Shown here: one piece after another, positions 32,598 to 41,171 of the stretch
How positions within the stretch are numbered: the stretch's first letter is position 1
How the letters are laid out: each line of letters opens with the position of its first letter
Source: a bacterium
GTDB lineage: Bacteria > Patescibacteriota > Minisyncoccia > Phycocordibacterales > SBAW01
Direction of reading: 5' to 3'
Assembly (NCBI GenBank): GCA_021839985.1
Contig: JAKBZO010000003.1
Span: 1 to 46,793, forward strand
Length of the DNA: 46,793 bases
Translations under genes and position numbers: made by a program
The notes under the pieces: generated by a model
The model's database searches: none
Told to the model about the DNA's origin: nothing
The model's input: the letters and a program-made list of their open reading frames with translations, nothing else

Positions 32598-32626
32598 ATT
32601 GTGCCATACCATTATGAAGAAGGCAA
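32598..32626 (-). promoter_or_regulatory. Promoter of rnpB
   Basis: On the minus strand TTGCCT (32626-32621), a 17-bp spacer and CACAAT (32603-32598); the start would fall at about 32591, next to P1. The -35 box lies inside the arm of the terminator palindrome of the gene upstream. Confidence 0.6.
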
Positions 32627-32660
32627 GGGCGCGCGGGCTTCGCCCGCGCGCCCTTGCCTT
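32620..32660 (-). terminator. GC palindrome ending the alternative-oxidase-like gene
   Basis: A perfect palindrome of about 41 bp (arms aaggcaagggcgcgcggg and cccgcgcgcccttgcctt) directly after the leftward gene ending at 32680. Its centre matches the palindrome inside the helicase gene at 12202-12230. Confidence 0.75.
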
Positions 32661-32679
32661 ATGTCTCCCATTTCGATCT

Positions 32680-33372
32680 CTACGCCTTGAACTGATGGAT
32701 CGACGTATTGCGATGGATGATCTCGTCATTGCGCACCGACATGAAGAAATCGTACTGGTCGATCGGATTGCGGCCGTACCAATTCAGATACTCACTCTCT
32801 ACTTTTCTGCGCTTGAGCACTTCCCCGCGCAGTTTCAAGAAGAGCGAGTACTGATCGAACGCATGCTGCTCGAACATATAATTGAGTTCGAACGACCACC
32901 TCGAGTTGATGAGGTACAGGAAGTAGGACATCCAGAAATAGAAGAATGCGAACAGGAGCGGGATGATCGTGTGGCGGATCACGCCAGCTTTTTCTTCGCG
33001 GCGCGTCAACTCCGATATGACAACCACGTGCATGGTCTCGTTGTCGCGAGCGAAGCGAGCGAACTCGGAGGTCTTGGAGAATCGCAGTGCGCGATCCGCG
33101 TCGGTATAGAACATGGTGAGCAGCGTGAACGACGCCGACTCCCACGAATGATACGGCACGCGCGCGATCACTTCGACGGCGCGAAATTTCAGATACGATG
33201 GAGTGCGGCCGTACACAAAGTTGCCGCACACCACCAGCAACTTACCGAGCAAGCGCGGCAAAAGCGACACGCGATAGGTATCGAGCGGTTTCTTATACGT
33301 CTCGAGGGTCTCCGGATCATTCAACTGCGCGACCAGTGTTTCGTATTCTCGATCATCGCCTGATATCTTCAT
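32680..33372 (-). CDS. Alternative-oxidase (AOX)-like di-iron quinol oxidase
   Basis: A 230-residue protein with the full metal-binding pattern of alternative oxidases: Glu67 in A-V-E-V-I-A-R-V-P (AOX L-E-T-V-A-A-V-P), Glu112 and His115 in N-E-T-M-H (AOX N-E-R-M-H), Glu168 in F-E-Q-H-A (L-E-E-E-A), and Glu217 with His220 in R-N-D-E-I-I-H-R (R-A-D-E-A-H-H-R). The redox Tyr is conserved at the right spacing (Tyr175, seven after Glu168). A hydrophobic helix (about 134-156) fits the monotopic membrane-binding surface. AOX moves electrons from quinol to O2 without pumping protons. It is shorter than the 280-330-residue eukaryotic enzymes because it lacks an N-terminal extension. No quinone-synthesis gene is in the window, so the donor is unknown. 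It is a single gene between promoter-proximal and terminator elements. Confidence 0.87.
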   Translation of the reverse strand: MKISGDDREYETLVAQLNDPETLETYKKPLDTYRVSLLPRLLGKLLVVCGNFVYGRTPSYLKFRAVEVIARVPYHSWESASFTLLTMFYTDADRALRFSKTSEFARFARDNETMHVVVISELTRREEKAGVIRHTIIPLLFAFFYFWMSYFLYLINSRWSFELNYMFEQHAFDQYSLFLKLRGEVLKRRKVESEYLNWYGRNPIDQYDFFMSVRNDEIIHRNTSIHQFKA

Positions 33373-33426
33373 GGTAAAGATTTAATAACTAGTGCTTTTA
33401 GTATACTAGAGTATACTGCTTTCACT

Positions 33427-34197
33427 ATGACCGTACGCACAAAAACTGCAAAAAGGCGAGCGCCAGCGCCCAAAAAAGACGCCGACGTCTTCCCCATGCG
33501 CATCAACAAATATCTGGCGCTCCAGAATTACGCCACCCGCCGCGGCGCCGATGAGCTCATCGAAAAAGGGTTCGTCACGATAAACGGCAAGAGGGCAAAG
33601 CTCGGCGACATCGTGCATGAGAAAGATGAAGTCGCGGTAAAGAGCAGCGCACCGAAAAAGAATTACGTGTACTTCGCGTACAACAAACCGCGCGGCATCG
33701 TCACCCACGGCGCACAAGGGCACGAAGAAGAGATCGGCGAAGTGGTGGAGAAAGTACCGGAGCTGCGCGGCACCTTCCCGGTCGGGCGGCTCGACAAAGA
33801 CTCGCACGGACTCATCATTCTCACCAACGACGGACGCGTCACCGACCGACTCCTCAATCCGAAATTCGATCACGACAAAGAGTACGAGGTTATGGTGCAT
33901 AAACCGCTACGCAACAATTTCAAAGAGCGCATGGAGAGCGGCGTGAACATCGAAGGATACCTGACGAAAGAATGCCATGTCGACGTGGTCGGTGCCATGA
34001 AATTCCGCGTCACGCTCCATGAGGGCAAACGACATCAGATCCGCCGCATGGTCGCCGCGCTCTACAATACCGTCGCCGACATCAAGCGCGTACGCGTTCT
34101 CAACATCAAGCTCGGCAAGACGCCCTCAGGCGGCTTCGCCGCGATCAAAGGCGACGACCTCAAGATCTTTTTACAGAAGCTCGGGTTGGAGAGGTAG
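33427..34197 (+). CDS. rRNA pseudouridine synthase, RsuA/RluB family
   Basis: A 256-residue enzyme that isomerises uridine in rRNA. After a basic tail (1-22), an S4 RNA-binding domain lies at about 24-70 (R-I-N-K-Y-L-A-L-Q, then G-F-V-T-I-N-G-K-R). The catalytic domain has Y-N-K-P-R-G-I-V and the active-site Asp in G-R-L-D-K-D-S-H-G-L-I-I-L-T-N-D-G. K-R-H-Q-I-R-R-M is the family motif near residue 205. Whether it acts on 16S or 23S rRNA cannot be decided. It is divergent from the AOX-like gene across about 54 bp. Confidence 0.94.
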   Translation: MTVRTKTAKRRAPAPKKDADVFPMRINKYLALQNYATRRGADELIEKGFVTINGKRAKLGDIVHEKDEVAVKSSAPKKNYVYFAYNKPRGIVTHGAQGHEEEIGEVVEKVPELRGTFPVGRLDKDSHGLIILTNDGRVTDRLLNPKFDHDKEYEVMVHKPLRNNFKERMESGVNIEGYLTKECHVDVVGAMKFRVTLHEGKRHQIRRMVAALYNTVADIKRVRVLNIKLGKTPSGGFAAIKGDDLKIFLQKLGLER

Positions 34198-34227
34198 GGG
34201 TCGGTGAGTAAAGCAGTTCGCTCGCTC

Positions 34228-34280
34228 GTCTCCGCCAACAAAATATGCGCCCGAAGGCGCTATTTTTTGTTGGCGGAGAC
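34228..34280 (-). terminator. Terminator hairpin behind tRNA-Ser(GGA)
   Basis: Inverted repeat gtctccgccaacaaaat against attttttgttggcggagac around a gcgcc/ggcgc stem. The right arm includes the encoded CCA and the last acceptor bases of the tRNA, as in the tRNA-Ser(CGA) and tRNA-Phe hairpins. Confidence 0.8.
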
Positions 34281-34358
34281 GGCGAGATTCGAACTCGCGA
34301 GAGGTTTCCCCCTACTCGCTTTCCAAGCGAGCGCACTCGACCGCTATGCGACGTCTCC
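34274..34358 (-). tRNA. tRNA-Ser (anticodon GGA)
   Basis: An 85-nt class II tRNA on the minus strand: acceptor GGAGACG/CGTCTCC with discriminator G, anticodon stem CTCGC/GCGAG with loop TTGGAAA giving GGA, a variable arm of about 13 nt and T loop TTCGAAT. CCA is encoded at 34273-34271. Confidence 0.95.
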
Positions 34359-34428
34359 AATATGTACGAACACAACATGAGCGACCGGAGTCGCTCAATT
34401 GTTATACCAAAAAAATAGTAGTGGCGCA

Positions 34429-35343
34429 CTATTTGGCGGCAACGACCGCCTGAGATCGACCCTCCCCGTCGGAATCATCCTCATCGTCCGGGAACACCTC
34501 CTCGTATGACTTGATCGTATGTCGTCCGCCACGTTTCGCCTCGTACATCGCCGCATCGGCACGCTCGATAAGCTTCTCATGCGTCTCCCCTTTGCGCAGC
34601 GCCGCAAATCCGATGCTCGCTGACACGTTGTGATCTGCTGCAGGGTATATCTCTTGGTATTTCTTCGAACACTCCTCCTTCGCTTTTTCTGATCCGCGAT
34701 CGATCGCGGCTATCAACTTCTCCGCCAAAAGACGCGCATCTCGTTCTTCGACATCAGAAAGCACGACTGCAAACTCGTCGCCGCCGAGGCGCGCCAAGAC
34801 GTCGGTCGGACGATGAAGCACGCTTCTCATTTCATGAGCGACCGTCTTAAGATAGATGTCGCCCGCTTCATGGCCGAGTTTATCGTTCACCGACTTGAAC
34901 TTGTCGAGATCGATGAACAGGACGAATATCTTAGGCACATATTCGTCAGGACCCGCCGCGTGCCCGACCTTCTTCTCGACGTTTTTCTCAAAACGATGCA
35001 CGCGCGACACTTCAGCATATGCCTTTTCCATGAAATCAGCGCGGTTCGAAAGACCCGTAAGAAAATCGAACTTTGCACGAGACTCGATCGACCGCACCTC
35101 CTCAAGCAAAACCTTGAAGTGCGTCCTCATCATGCGCTGATCTGCGACTGCTTCAGCTATGCGTCCGGGGTCGCCGCTTTCAAGTGCGTTAAGAGTGTCG
35201 TTGTATTCGAGCCAAAAATCATGAAGATGTCCGGATACCGAGTTTGGATCATAGACGAATATCTCTCGATGCGGCGCCTCAAGGTGCTTTGATGGCTTCA
35301 AACCCGCTTCTTTTGTATGTTTTTGACCGCCTTCCATATTCAT
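34429..35343 (-). CDS. Diguanylate cyclase (GGDEF domain)
   Basis: A 304-residue cytoplasmic protein. Residues about 30-90 are a helical N-terminal segment of unknown role. The GGDEF domain spans about 88-285, with D-F-L-T-G-L-S-N-R (93-101), F-I-D-L-D-K-F-K (143-150) and an intact active site G-G-D-E-F at 187-191. An inhibitory I-site R-x-x-D (Arg178, Asp181) lies exactly five residues before it, so both catalysis and product feedback look functional. The acidic tail is disordered. It makes c-di-GMP from GTP. Such proteins are sparse in CPR genomes, and no EAL, HD-GYP or PilZ partner is in the window. Confidence 0.94.
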   Translation of the reverse strand: MNMEGGQKHTKEAGLKPSKHLEAPHREIFVYDPNSVSGHLHDFWLEYNDTLNALESGDPGRIAEAVADQRMMRTHFKVLLEEVRSIESRAKFDFLTGLSNRADFMEKAYAEVSRVHRFEKNVEKKVGHAAGPDEYVPKIFVLFIDLDKFKSVNDKLGHEAGDIYLKTVAHEMRSVLHRPTDVLARLGGDEFAVVLSDVEERDARLLAEKLIAAIDRGSEKAKEECSKKYQEIYPAADHNVSASIGFAALRKGETHEKLIERADAAMYEAKRGGRHTIKSYEEVFPDDEDDSDGEGRSQAVVAAK

Positions 35344-35382
35344 GGTTTTTATTGTACACCCATGTTCGAAATGTGCCAGGCG

Positions 35383-36273
35383 TTAGCCGACGAGCGCTTT
35401 GATGCGGTCCTCGATCGGCGGATGGGTTGAGAAAAGCCGCATAAGAGTATTTTTTGCAGCATGTGAACCGAATGGGTTGCTGATGAAGAGATGCGCGGTG
35501 GCGTTGCTCGCGTGCTGCATCGGTGCGCTATACGCTTCGAGTTTGCGCAATGCTGAGGCAAGACCCTCCGGATAGCGCGTGAGAAGCGCGCCGGATGCGT
35601 CGGCGAGAAATTCACGCCGGCGCGAGATCGCAAGTTGCAGGAGCGTCGCGACGATCGGCGCGAGGATCATCACCACGATCACCATCGCCGCCGCGATCGG
35701 ATTCTGACGTTCTTCGCTGTCACCACCTCCCCACCACATCGAGCGCAACGCGATGTCGGAGAGCATAGCGATGAAGCCGACCAGTACGACCGCGATCGTC
35801 GATACCAGGATGTCGCGATTGCCGACGTGCGAGAGCTCATGCGCAAGCACGCCCTCAAGCTCGGTTTTGTTCATGATCGCAAGCAAGCCGGTCGTGACCG
35901 CGATCGCCGCATGTTCTTTGTCGCGGCCGGTCGCGAAGGCATTGGGTGCCGGATCATTGATGATGTACACACGCGGCTTGGGGAGCCCTGCGGTGATCGC
36001 AAGATTTTCGATCGTGTTGTGGAGATCATGATACTCACGCTCATCCGCTGGCTGTGCGCGCGAGAGCGAGAGTGCTACCTTGTCCGAGTTCCAGTAGCTC
36101 CAAATGTTGGTGAGGAGCGCGAAAACGACCGCGATGTACAGAATGCCGCGCGCGTTGAAGTACCACGATGCCGCAAAACCGACCGCCACCACCACGCACA
36201 AGAATACCGCCATGATAAGCCATGTCTTGGCAACGTTTTCGTCTTGATGTGTGTAGAGATTTTGTGTAACCAT
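35383..36273 (-). CDS. htpX: HtpX-type membrane zinc metalloprotease (M48)
   Basis: A 296-residue protease for membrane-protein quality control. Two N-terminal membrane segments (about 18-36 and 42-60) are followed by the zinc motif H-E-L-S-H at 145-149, in V-L-A-H-E-L-S-H-V-G-N-R-D. The third ligand is probably the Glu in R-R-R-E-F-L-A-D-A, and two further membrane segments lie between. It starts 2 bp after the MazG-like gene and follows lemA, a pairing also seen in other bacteria. Confidence 0.95.
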   Translation of the reverse strand: MVTQNLYTHQDENVAKTWLIMAVFLCVVVAVGFAASWYFNARGILYIAVVFALLTNIWSYWNSDKVALSLSRAQPADEREYHDLHNTIENLAITAGLPKPRVYIINDPAPNAFATGRDKEHAAIAVTTGLLAIMNKTELEGVLAHELSHVGNRDILVSTIAVVLVGFIAMLSDIALRSMWWGGGDSEERQNPIAAAMVIVVMILAPIVATLLQLAISRRREFLADASGALLTRYPEGLASALRKLEAYSAPMQHASNATAHLFISNPFGSHAAKNTLMRLFSTHPPIEDRIKALVG

Positions 36274-36275
36274 AA

Positions 36276-36653
36276 TTATTTTTCTGGAATACCTTGCGGC
36301 GTTTCATTGCTGGTATATCCAGAATCGCTCGACCAATGAAGGAACAGTCGTTTAGCAAACCCTCCCTTTCTCTCCTTATTCTGAGCGCGCGCCGCACGAA
36401 TGTCTTCTTGAGAAATTCCCTCATGCTCCACAAGCGTATCGAGTACTTCAAGGAGATCCGCCATTTCATCAAGCAATGCCTCCTTACTGCGCACCCGAGA
36501 AAGACCGATCGCTTCTTCAGCTACTTTCTTGAGAAGCTCCTGACCGAATTCAGCGTCATCTTCGATGCGGCGCGTGTCATACTCTCCGCCACCCTTCCGG
36601 ATCTTGTCCGGAATGGCGTCACCGATGAGTTTGTTGTAATAGACGCGTTTCAA
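36276..36653 (-). CDS. MazG-like nucleotide pyrophosphohydrolase
   Basis: A 125-residue all-alpha protein. It has the paired acidic motifs of the MazG/HisE superfamily: E-L-L-K-K-V-A-E-E-A (39-48) and D-E-M-A-D-L-L-E-V-L (62-71, ExxD at 63-66), which would bind Mg and hydrolyse NTPs to NMP and PPi. The opening Y-N-K-L-I-G-D-A-I-P-D is typical of the house-cleaning form. The C-terminal 40 residues are basic and poorly ordered. It is embedded between lemA and htpX with 2-bp gaps, indicating tight cotranslation. Confidence 0.82.
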   Translation of the reverse strand: MKRVYYNKLIGDAIPDKIRKGGGEYDTRRIEDDAEFGQELLKKVAEEAIGLSRVRSKEALLDEMADLLEVLDTLVEHEGISQEDIRAARAQNKERKGGFAKRLFLHWSSDSGYTSNETPQGIPEK

Positions 36654-36655
36654 GG

Positions 36656-37216
36656 TTAGAAGCTTACTTTCACTGGCTCTCTTTCCGCACTGTCGCCCTC
36701 TCCAAGTTCAAAGAATTCCATCTTTGAGAAATTGAACGTACCGGCGATCATATTGTTCGGGAAGACCGCGAGTGAGGTATTGAGGTCGCGCACGTTGGTG
36801 TTGTAGAAACGGCGCGCCGCCTGGATCTTGTTCTCAGTGTCGGAAAGCTCGCCCTGAAGCGCAAGGAAGTTCTGATTGGCTTTGAGCTCCGGATACGCTT
36901 CAGCGACCGCAAAGAGCGACTTGAGTGTTGAAGAGAGTGCGTTCTCTGCCTGACCTTTGTCGGCGAGAGACGTTGCGCCCATTGCCGCTGCGCGCGCCTG
37001 CGTCACATTTTCGAATGCCGTCTTCTCGTGCGTCGCGTATCCCTTCACGGTCTCGACGAGATTCGGGATGAGATCGTAGCGGCGCTTGAGCTGAACATCG
37101 ATATCCGCCCATGCCTCCTTCGCACGCTGTGTCATGCGCACCAAATGATTGAACGCACCGATCGCCCAAAGAATAATCACTACCAGAACACCAAGAACGA
37201 TATAGAAGGTCGTCAT
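36656..37216 (-). CDS. lemA: LemA family membrane protein
   Basis: A 186-residue protein from the ATG at 37216. An N-terminal membrane helix (about 3-20) precedes a four-helix bundle. R-A-K-E-A-W-A-D-I-D-V-Q-L-K-R-R-Y-D-L-I (32-51) and N-L-V-E-T-V-K-G-Y-A are the family hallmark, and F-P-N-N-M-I-A-G near 150 completes it. Function is unknown in detail, but LemA genes are often next to htpX and membrane proteases, as here. It leads the lemA-mazG-htpX unit. Confidence 0.94.
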   Translation of the reverse strand: MTTFYIVLGVLVVIILWAIGAFNHLVRMTQRAKEAWADIDVQLKRRYDLIPNLVETVKGYATHEKTAFENVTQARAAAMGATSLADKGQAENALSSTLKSLFAVAEAYPELKANQNFLALQGELSDTENKIQAARRFYNTNVRDLNTSLAVFPNNMIAGTFNFSKMEFFELGEGDSAEREPVKVSF

Positions 37217-37257
37217 ATGGCGCTCATTATATAACACACCACGAATTTATAAAAAGA

Positions 37258-37295
37258 ACCCCACGGTCCGTACAGTGGATACGGAACGTGGGGTT
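37258..37295 (-). terminator. Terminator of the orphan gene 37317-37916
   Basis: Stem aaccccacg (37258-37266) with cgtggggtt (37287-37295), followed on the minus strand by a T-rich stretch. Confidence 0.85.
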
Positions 37296-37316
37296 TGCGA
37301 CATGACGTCGCGAAGA

Positions 37317-37916
37317 CTAGGCCTTCGGAGAGAGCGGCTTGAGAGCGATGGTGCCGAGAAGCGGCGCGGGCGTGAGGATGTAGTACCCTTCGCCTGCCGC
37401 AAGCTTCTTCGGACGGTGATTGCCGTCGCTGATGGCGAGCCGATGATCCGGCGTCGCATTCGCGGTCTTGAGGGGATGGAGATCGACGAAGAGGAACGCG
37501 GCCATGCTACCATCCGCCCGCTTGATCGTCTTCTCCCACACGCGGACGCGCGCGACCACCGTCTTGCCGGCATAGCGACTCGCCGTAGCGCCGCGAAGGT
37601 AGATGTTCACCAGACCTCCCTTCACCGGCCTGCAGAACTGCAGGAAGTGCACGTCTTCACCGGTCTTCTCGTCCTTCGCCTGACCCGACTTGGCGCCGTG
37701 CGGGATCTTGATCTCGGCGATCGGGCCCTCAAGACGGAGCGCGCGGCTGATCGGCGGTTCGTCAGGTTTCGACACCTTCGGCTCCGCAGTCTTCGCCGGC
37801 GTCGTATCGACCAACGTAAGCTTGGTCGGCGCTATCGGCTTCTTGTGGAGCTGCTTTCCCTTAACGACCGGCCCTTGAGCGAGCGCGGTCTCCAAGGCTT
37901 GAGCAAATGCATTCAT
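37317..37916 (-). CDS. Orphan soluble protein with strong ribosome-binding site
   Basis: A 199-residue protein, started at the ATG at 37916 because ggaagg lies upstream at a suitable distance. Residues 15-60 are Lys/Pro/Thr-rich and probably disordered. The rest is beta-rich (V-N-I-Y-L-R-G-A, V-V-A-R-V-R-V-W-E-K-T, F-L-F-V-D-L-H-P), which could be an OB-like or single-stranded nucleic-acid-binding fold; I cannot name a family. It has its own sigma-70-like promoter and terminator, so it is a one-gene unit. The T-T-P-A-K-T style linker and the basic charge suggest nucleic-acid contact (weak inference). Confidence 0.7.
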   Translation of the reverse strand: MNAFAQALETALAQGPVVKGKQLHKKPIAPTKLTLVDTTPAKTAEPKVSKPDEPPISRALRLEGPIAEIKIPHGAKSGQAKDEKTGEDVHFLQFCRPVKGGLVNIYLRGATASRYAGKTVVARVRVWEKTIKRADGSMAAFLFVDLHPLKTANATPDHRLAISDGNHRPKKLAAGEGYYILTPAPLLGTIALKPLSPKA

Positions 37917-38000
37917 GGCTTTTTCCTTCCATAGATCAGTGCTTCGAGGAAAACACATCGCCCAACAGACCACGATACTGTGTGGTACTGTCTGCGCAAG

Positions 38001-38029
38001 ACGTTACCATGTTTTTAATTGAAAGTCAA
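38001..38029 (-). promoter_or_regulatory. Sigma-70-like promoter of the orphan gene
   Basis: On the minus strand TTGACT (38029-38024), a 17-bp spacer and TAACGT (38006-38001). The -35 box begins within the last bases of the groEL terminator palindrome. Confidence 0.6.
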
Positions 38030-38067
38030 CAGGCGCGGATCCGTGAGCTCACGGATCCGCGCCTGTT
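38028..38067 (-). terminator. Perfect 40-bp palindrome behind groEL
   Basis: Arms aacaggcgcggatccgtgag and ctcacggatccgcgcctgtt, without a loop gap. It ends the leftward groES-groEL transcript and abuts the promoter of the next gene. Confidence 0.88.
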
Positions 38068-38134
38068 ATTTTGCTTGGGTTTTCGGTCTTGGTTTCCCTA
38101 ACACCTACAACCTATTCCCTACAACCTTGGCTTA

Positions 38135-39784
<1,650 letters not shown>

Positions 39785-39789
39785 TTAGA

Positions 39790-39897
39790 AAGTTTATAAA
39801 ATCTACGGAGTTTATAAAGTTCATAAAGTTTGTAAAGTTCATAAAGTATCCCGGATTTCTACTTTACGAACTTTATGAACTCGGAACTTTATGAACT
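39790..39897. repeat. ttcataaag repeat hairpin in the groES-groEL spacer
   Basis: Several units of agttcataaag-type sequence on the left (39808-39847) face their complements on the right (39861-39897), forming a long AT-rich hairpin. The last two sense codons and the stop of groES (AGT TCA TAA on the minus strand) are themselves part of a repeat unit, so the repeat has supplied the gene's end. The same units occur in the rnpB insertion. Confidence 0.8.
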
Positions 39898-40296
39898 AAT
39901 TTTTGCCAGAACATTACTCTCACTGATGATGTAATATTCGACGCCGCCGACCTTCACTTCATCGAAACCATATTTGGAGAACATCACGCGGTCGCCTTCT
40001 GAGACCTCGACCGGACGCACCGAGCCGTCGTCGAGAAGCTTGCCATCGCCAACCGCCACCACAATACCCTGCTCCGGTTTCTCCTTCTGAGCGGTGTCCG
40101 GAATGATGATACCGAAGCTCGTGGTCGTTCCCATCTCCTCAGATGAAAGTGGGCGCACGAGAACGCGATCCGCGAGCGGCTGGACGCCGACGCCGGTCTT
40201 CACCGTAGAGGTTTTTGCGGCAGCTCCTTTTTTGACCGCTTTCTTAGCTGGCTTCTTCGCAACCTTTTTTGTAGTCTTCTTCACTTTCTTCTTCAT
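39889..40296 (-). CDS. groES: 10-kDa co-chaperonin GroES with lysine-rich N-terminal tail
   Basis: A 135-residue protein. Residues about 38-135 are a normal GroES: V-Q-P-L-A-D-R-V-L-V-R-P at the start, G-I-I-I-P-D-T-A-Q-K-E-K-P for the mobile loop region, G-D-R-V-M-F-S-K-Y and E-Y-Y-I-I-S-E at the end. Residues 1-37 form an added tail dominated by Lys, Ala, Thr and Val (K-K-V-K-K-T-T-K-K-V-A-K-K-P type), like the tails of histone H1-like bacterial proteins. GroES is normally about 95-100 residues, so the tail is an extension, not a different start; the first internal Met is far inside the core. The tail could bind nucleic acid or an acidic surface. Confidence 0.95.
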   Translation of the reverse strand: MKKKVKKTTKKVAKKPAKKAVKKGAAAKTSTVKTGVGVQPLADRVLVRPLSSEEMGTTTSFGIIIPDTAQKEKPEQGIVVAVGDGKLLDDGSVRPVEVSEGDRVMFSKYGFDEVKVGGVEYYIISESNVLAKISS

Positions 40297-40391
40297 ATAT
40301 AAAAGACGTTAGAACTAATAAAGACGGGTCCAAAAGCCCTTTCATGGAGATACTATAATCGCGCGGCGGGTAGCATGCAAGGGCAGAAGAA

Positions 40392-40412
40392 AAGCCGACG
40401 CATGGTCGGCTT
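40392..40412 (-). terminator. Terminator of the orphan gene 40430-40759
   Basis: Stem aagccgac (40392-40399) with gtcggctt (40405-40412), and a T-rich stretch following on the minus strand. Confidence 0.8.
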
Positions 40413-40429
40413 GTACAGCTCAGTTCGGG

Positions 40430-40759
40430 TCATTCATTGGTGACGAGAACCGACAGGGCGGGCGGGAACACCTCGCGGGTGATCTTCTCCCAGTCGATGC
40501 CGAGATCTTGATCGTGCACAAAGATCACGACCCTCCACGGTTCGCCTTCACTCCCCTGCACCTTGATCGAGATGATCGACCGTCCCCGGTCGAAGATCGG
40601 GTACAGGGTGACACGTCCCTTTGCTCGGTTGAATGAAAAAGCGATGATGCGCCCCGTTCGCACCGTGAGGATCCTCGCAAATCGCGCGATATCGCGGATG
40701 AAGCGTGCGATGTAGTGAGCGGGCGTGATCCCAAACCACAGTTCCACTGCTGTCAGCAT
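40430..40759 (-). CDS. Orphan basic protein with strong ribosome-binding site
   Basis: A 109-residue protein started at the ATG at 40759, which has an acggaggca site upstream; the frame is open further but lacks such a site. It begins with a helical, Arg-rich segment (I-A-R-F-I-R-D-I-A-R-F-A-R) and continues as beta-strands (V-T-L-Y-P-I-F-D-R, W-R-V-V-I-F-V-H-D). No family is recognised. It is a single-gene unit: a promoter-like pair (TTGCTC at 40836-40831, 17 bp, TATGGT at 40813-40808) and a terminator frame it. Confidence 0.65.
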   Translation of the reverse strand: MLTAVELWFGITPAHYIARFIRDIARFARILTVRTGRIIAFSFNRAKGRVTLYPIFDRGRSIISIKVQGSEGEPWRVVIFVHDQDLGIDWEKITREVFPPALSVLVTNE

Positions 40760-40807
40760 AAGATGCCTCCGTTTGTTTGTGAACCACGAAATGTAACCTC
40801 TGCGCAG

Positions 40808-40836
40808 ACCATACCACTCACGACCACTCCGAGCAA
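40808..40836 (-). promoter_or_regulatory. Putative promoter of the orphan gene 40430-40759
   Basis: On the minus strand TTGCTC, a 17-bp spacer and TATGGT. The -35 match is weak; the spacing and position support it. Confidence 0.4.
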
Positions 40837-40859
40837 GTGTTTGCACCTAAAAGCTACCC

Positions 40860-41108
40860 ATGCTACTATGGGACGCAATGACAGGGAGCGGTATATTACC
40901 GTATGTACAGATAGTGTTGTCGATCCTCCTTATCGTGTCGGTGCTCTTGCAACAGACCGGCGCATCTCTTGGAGGCGCTTTTGGCGGTGACAACTTTACG
41001 GCCGGCTATCACACGCGCCGCGGTCTTGAGAACGTCTTGTTCTACACGTCCATCATTCTTGGCATCCTTTTTGGCATCTCTGCATTTCTTGCACTCATAC
41101 TTAAATAG
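40860..41108 (+). CDS. secG: Preprotein translocase subunit SecG
   Basis: An 82-residue (or 76-residue from the ATG at 40878) protein with two membrane helices (about 12-32 and 57-80). Between them lies the SecG hallmark loop S-V-L-L-Q-Q-T-G-A-S-L-G-G-A-F-G-G. It assists the SecYEA export channel. It is first in a rightward run leading to the peptide-binding protein and RNase J. Confidence 0.9.
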   Translation: MLLWDAMTGSGILPYVQIVLSILLIVSVLLQQTGASLGGAFGGDNFTAGYHTRRGLENVLFYTSIILGILFGISAFLALILK

Positions 41109-41171
41109 CTTTTAGCTGGCAGGTGTTAGCGGGCAACCCCGACCTCCAAAGCTTGTTGGCTGTTCATCTTC

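Noticed and set aside
32100-32600. CRISPR array, because of the repeated ttcataaag units
   Set aside because: The units are short, degenerate and arranged as hairpin arms without regular spacers, and no cas gene is in the window.
32263-33363. A 366-residue rightward open frame
   Set aside because: It runs antisense through rnpB and the AOX-like gene, has a composition typical of GC-rich shadow frames, and shows no domain.
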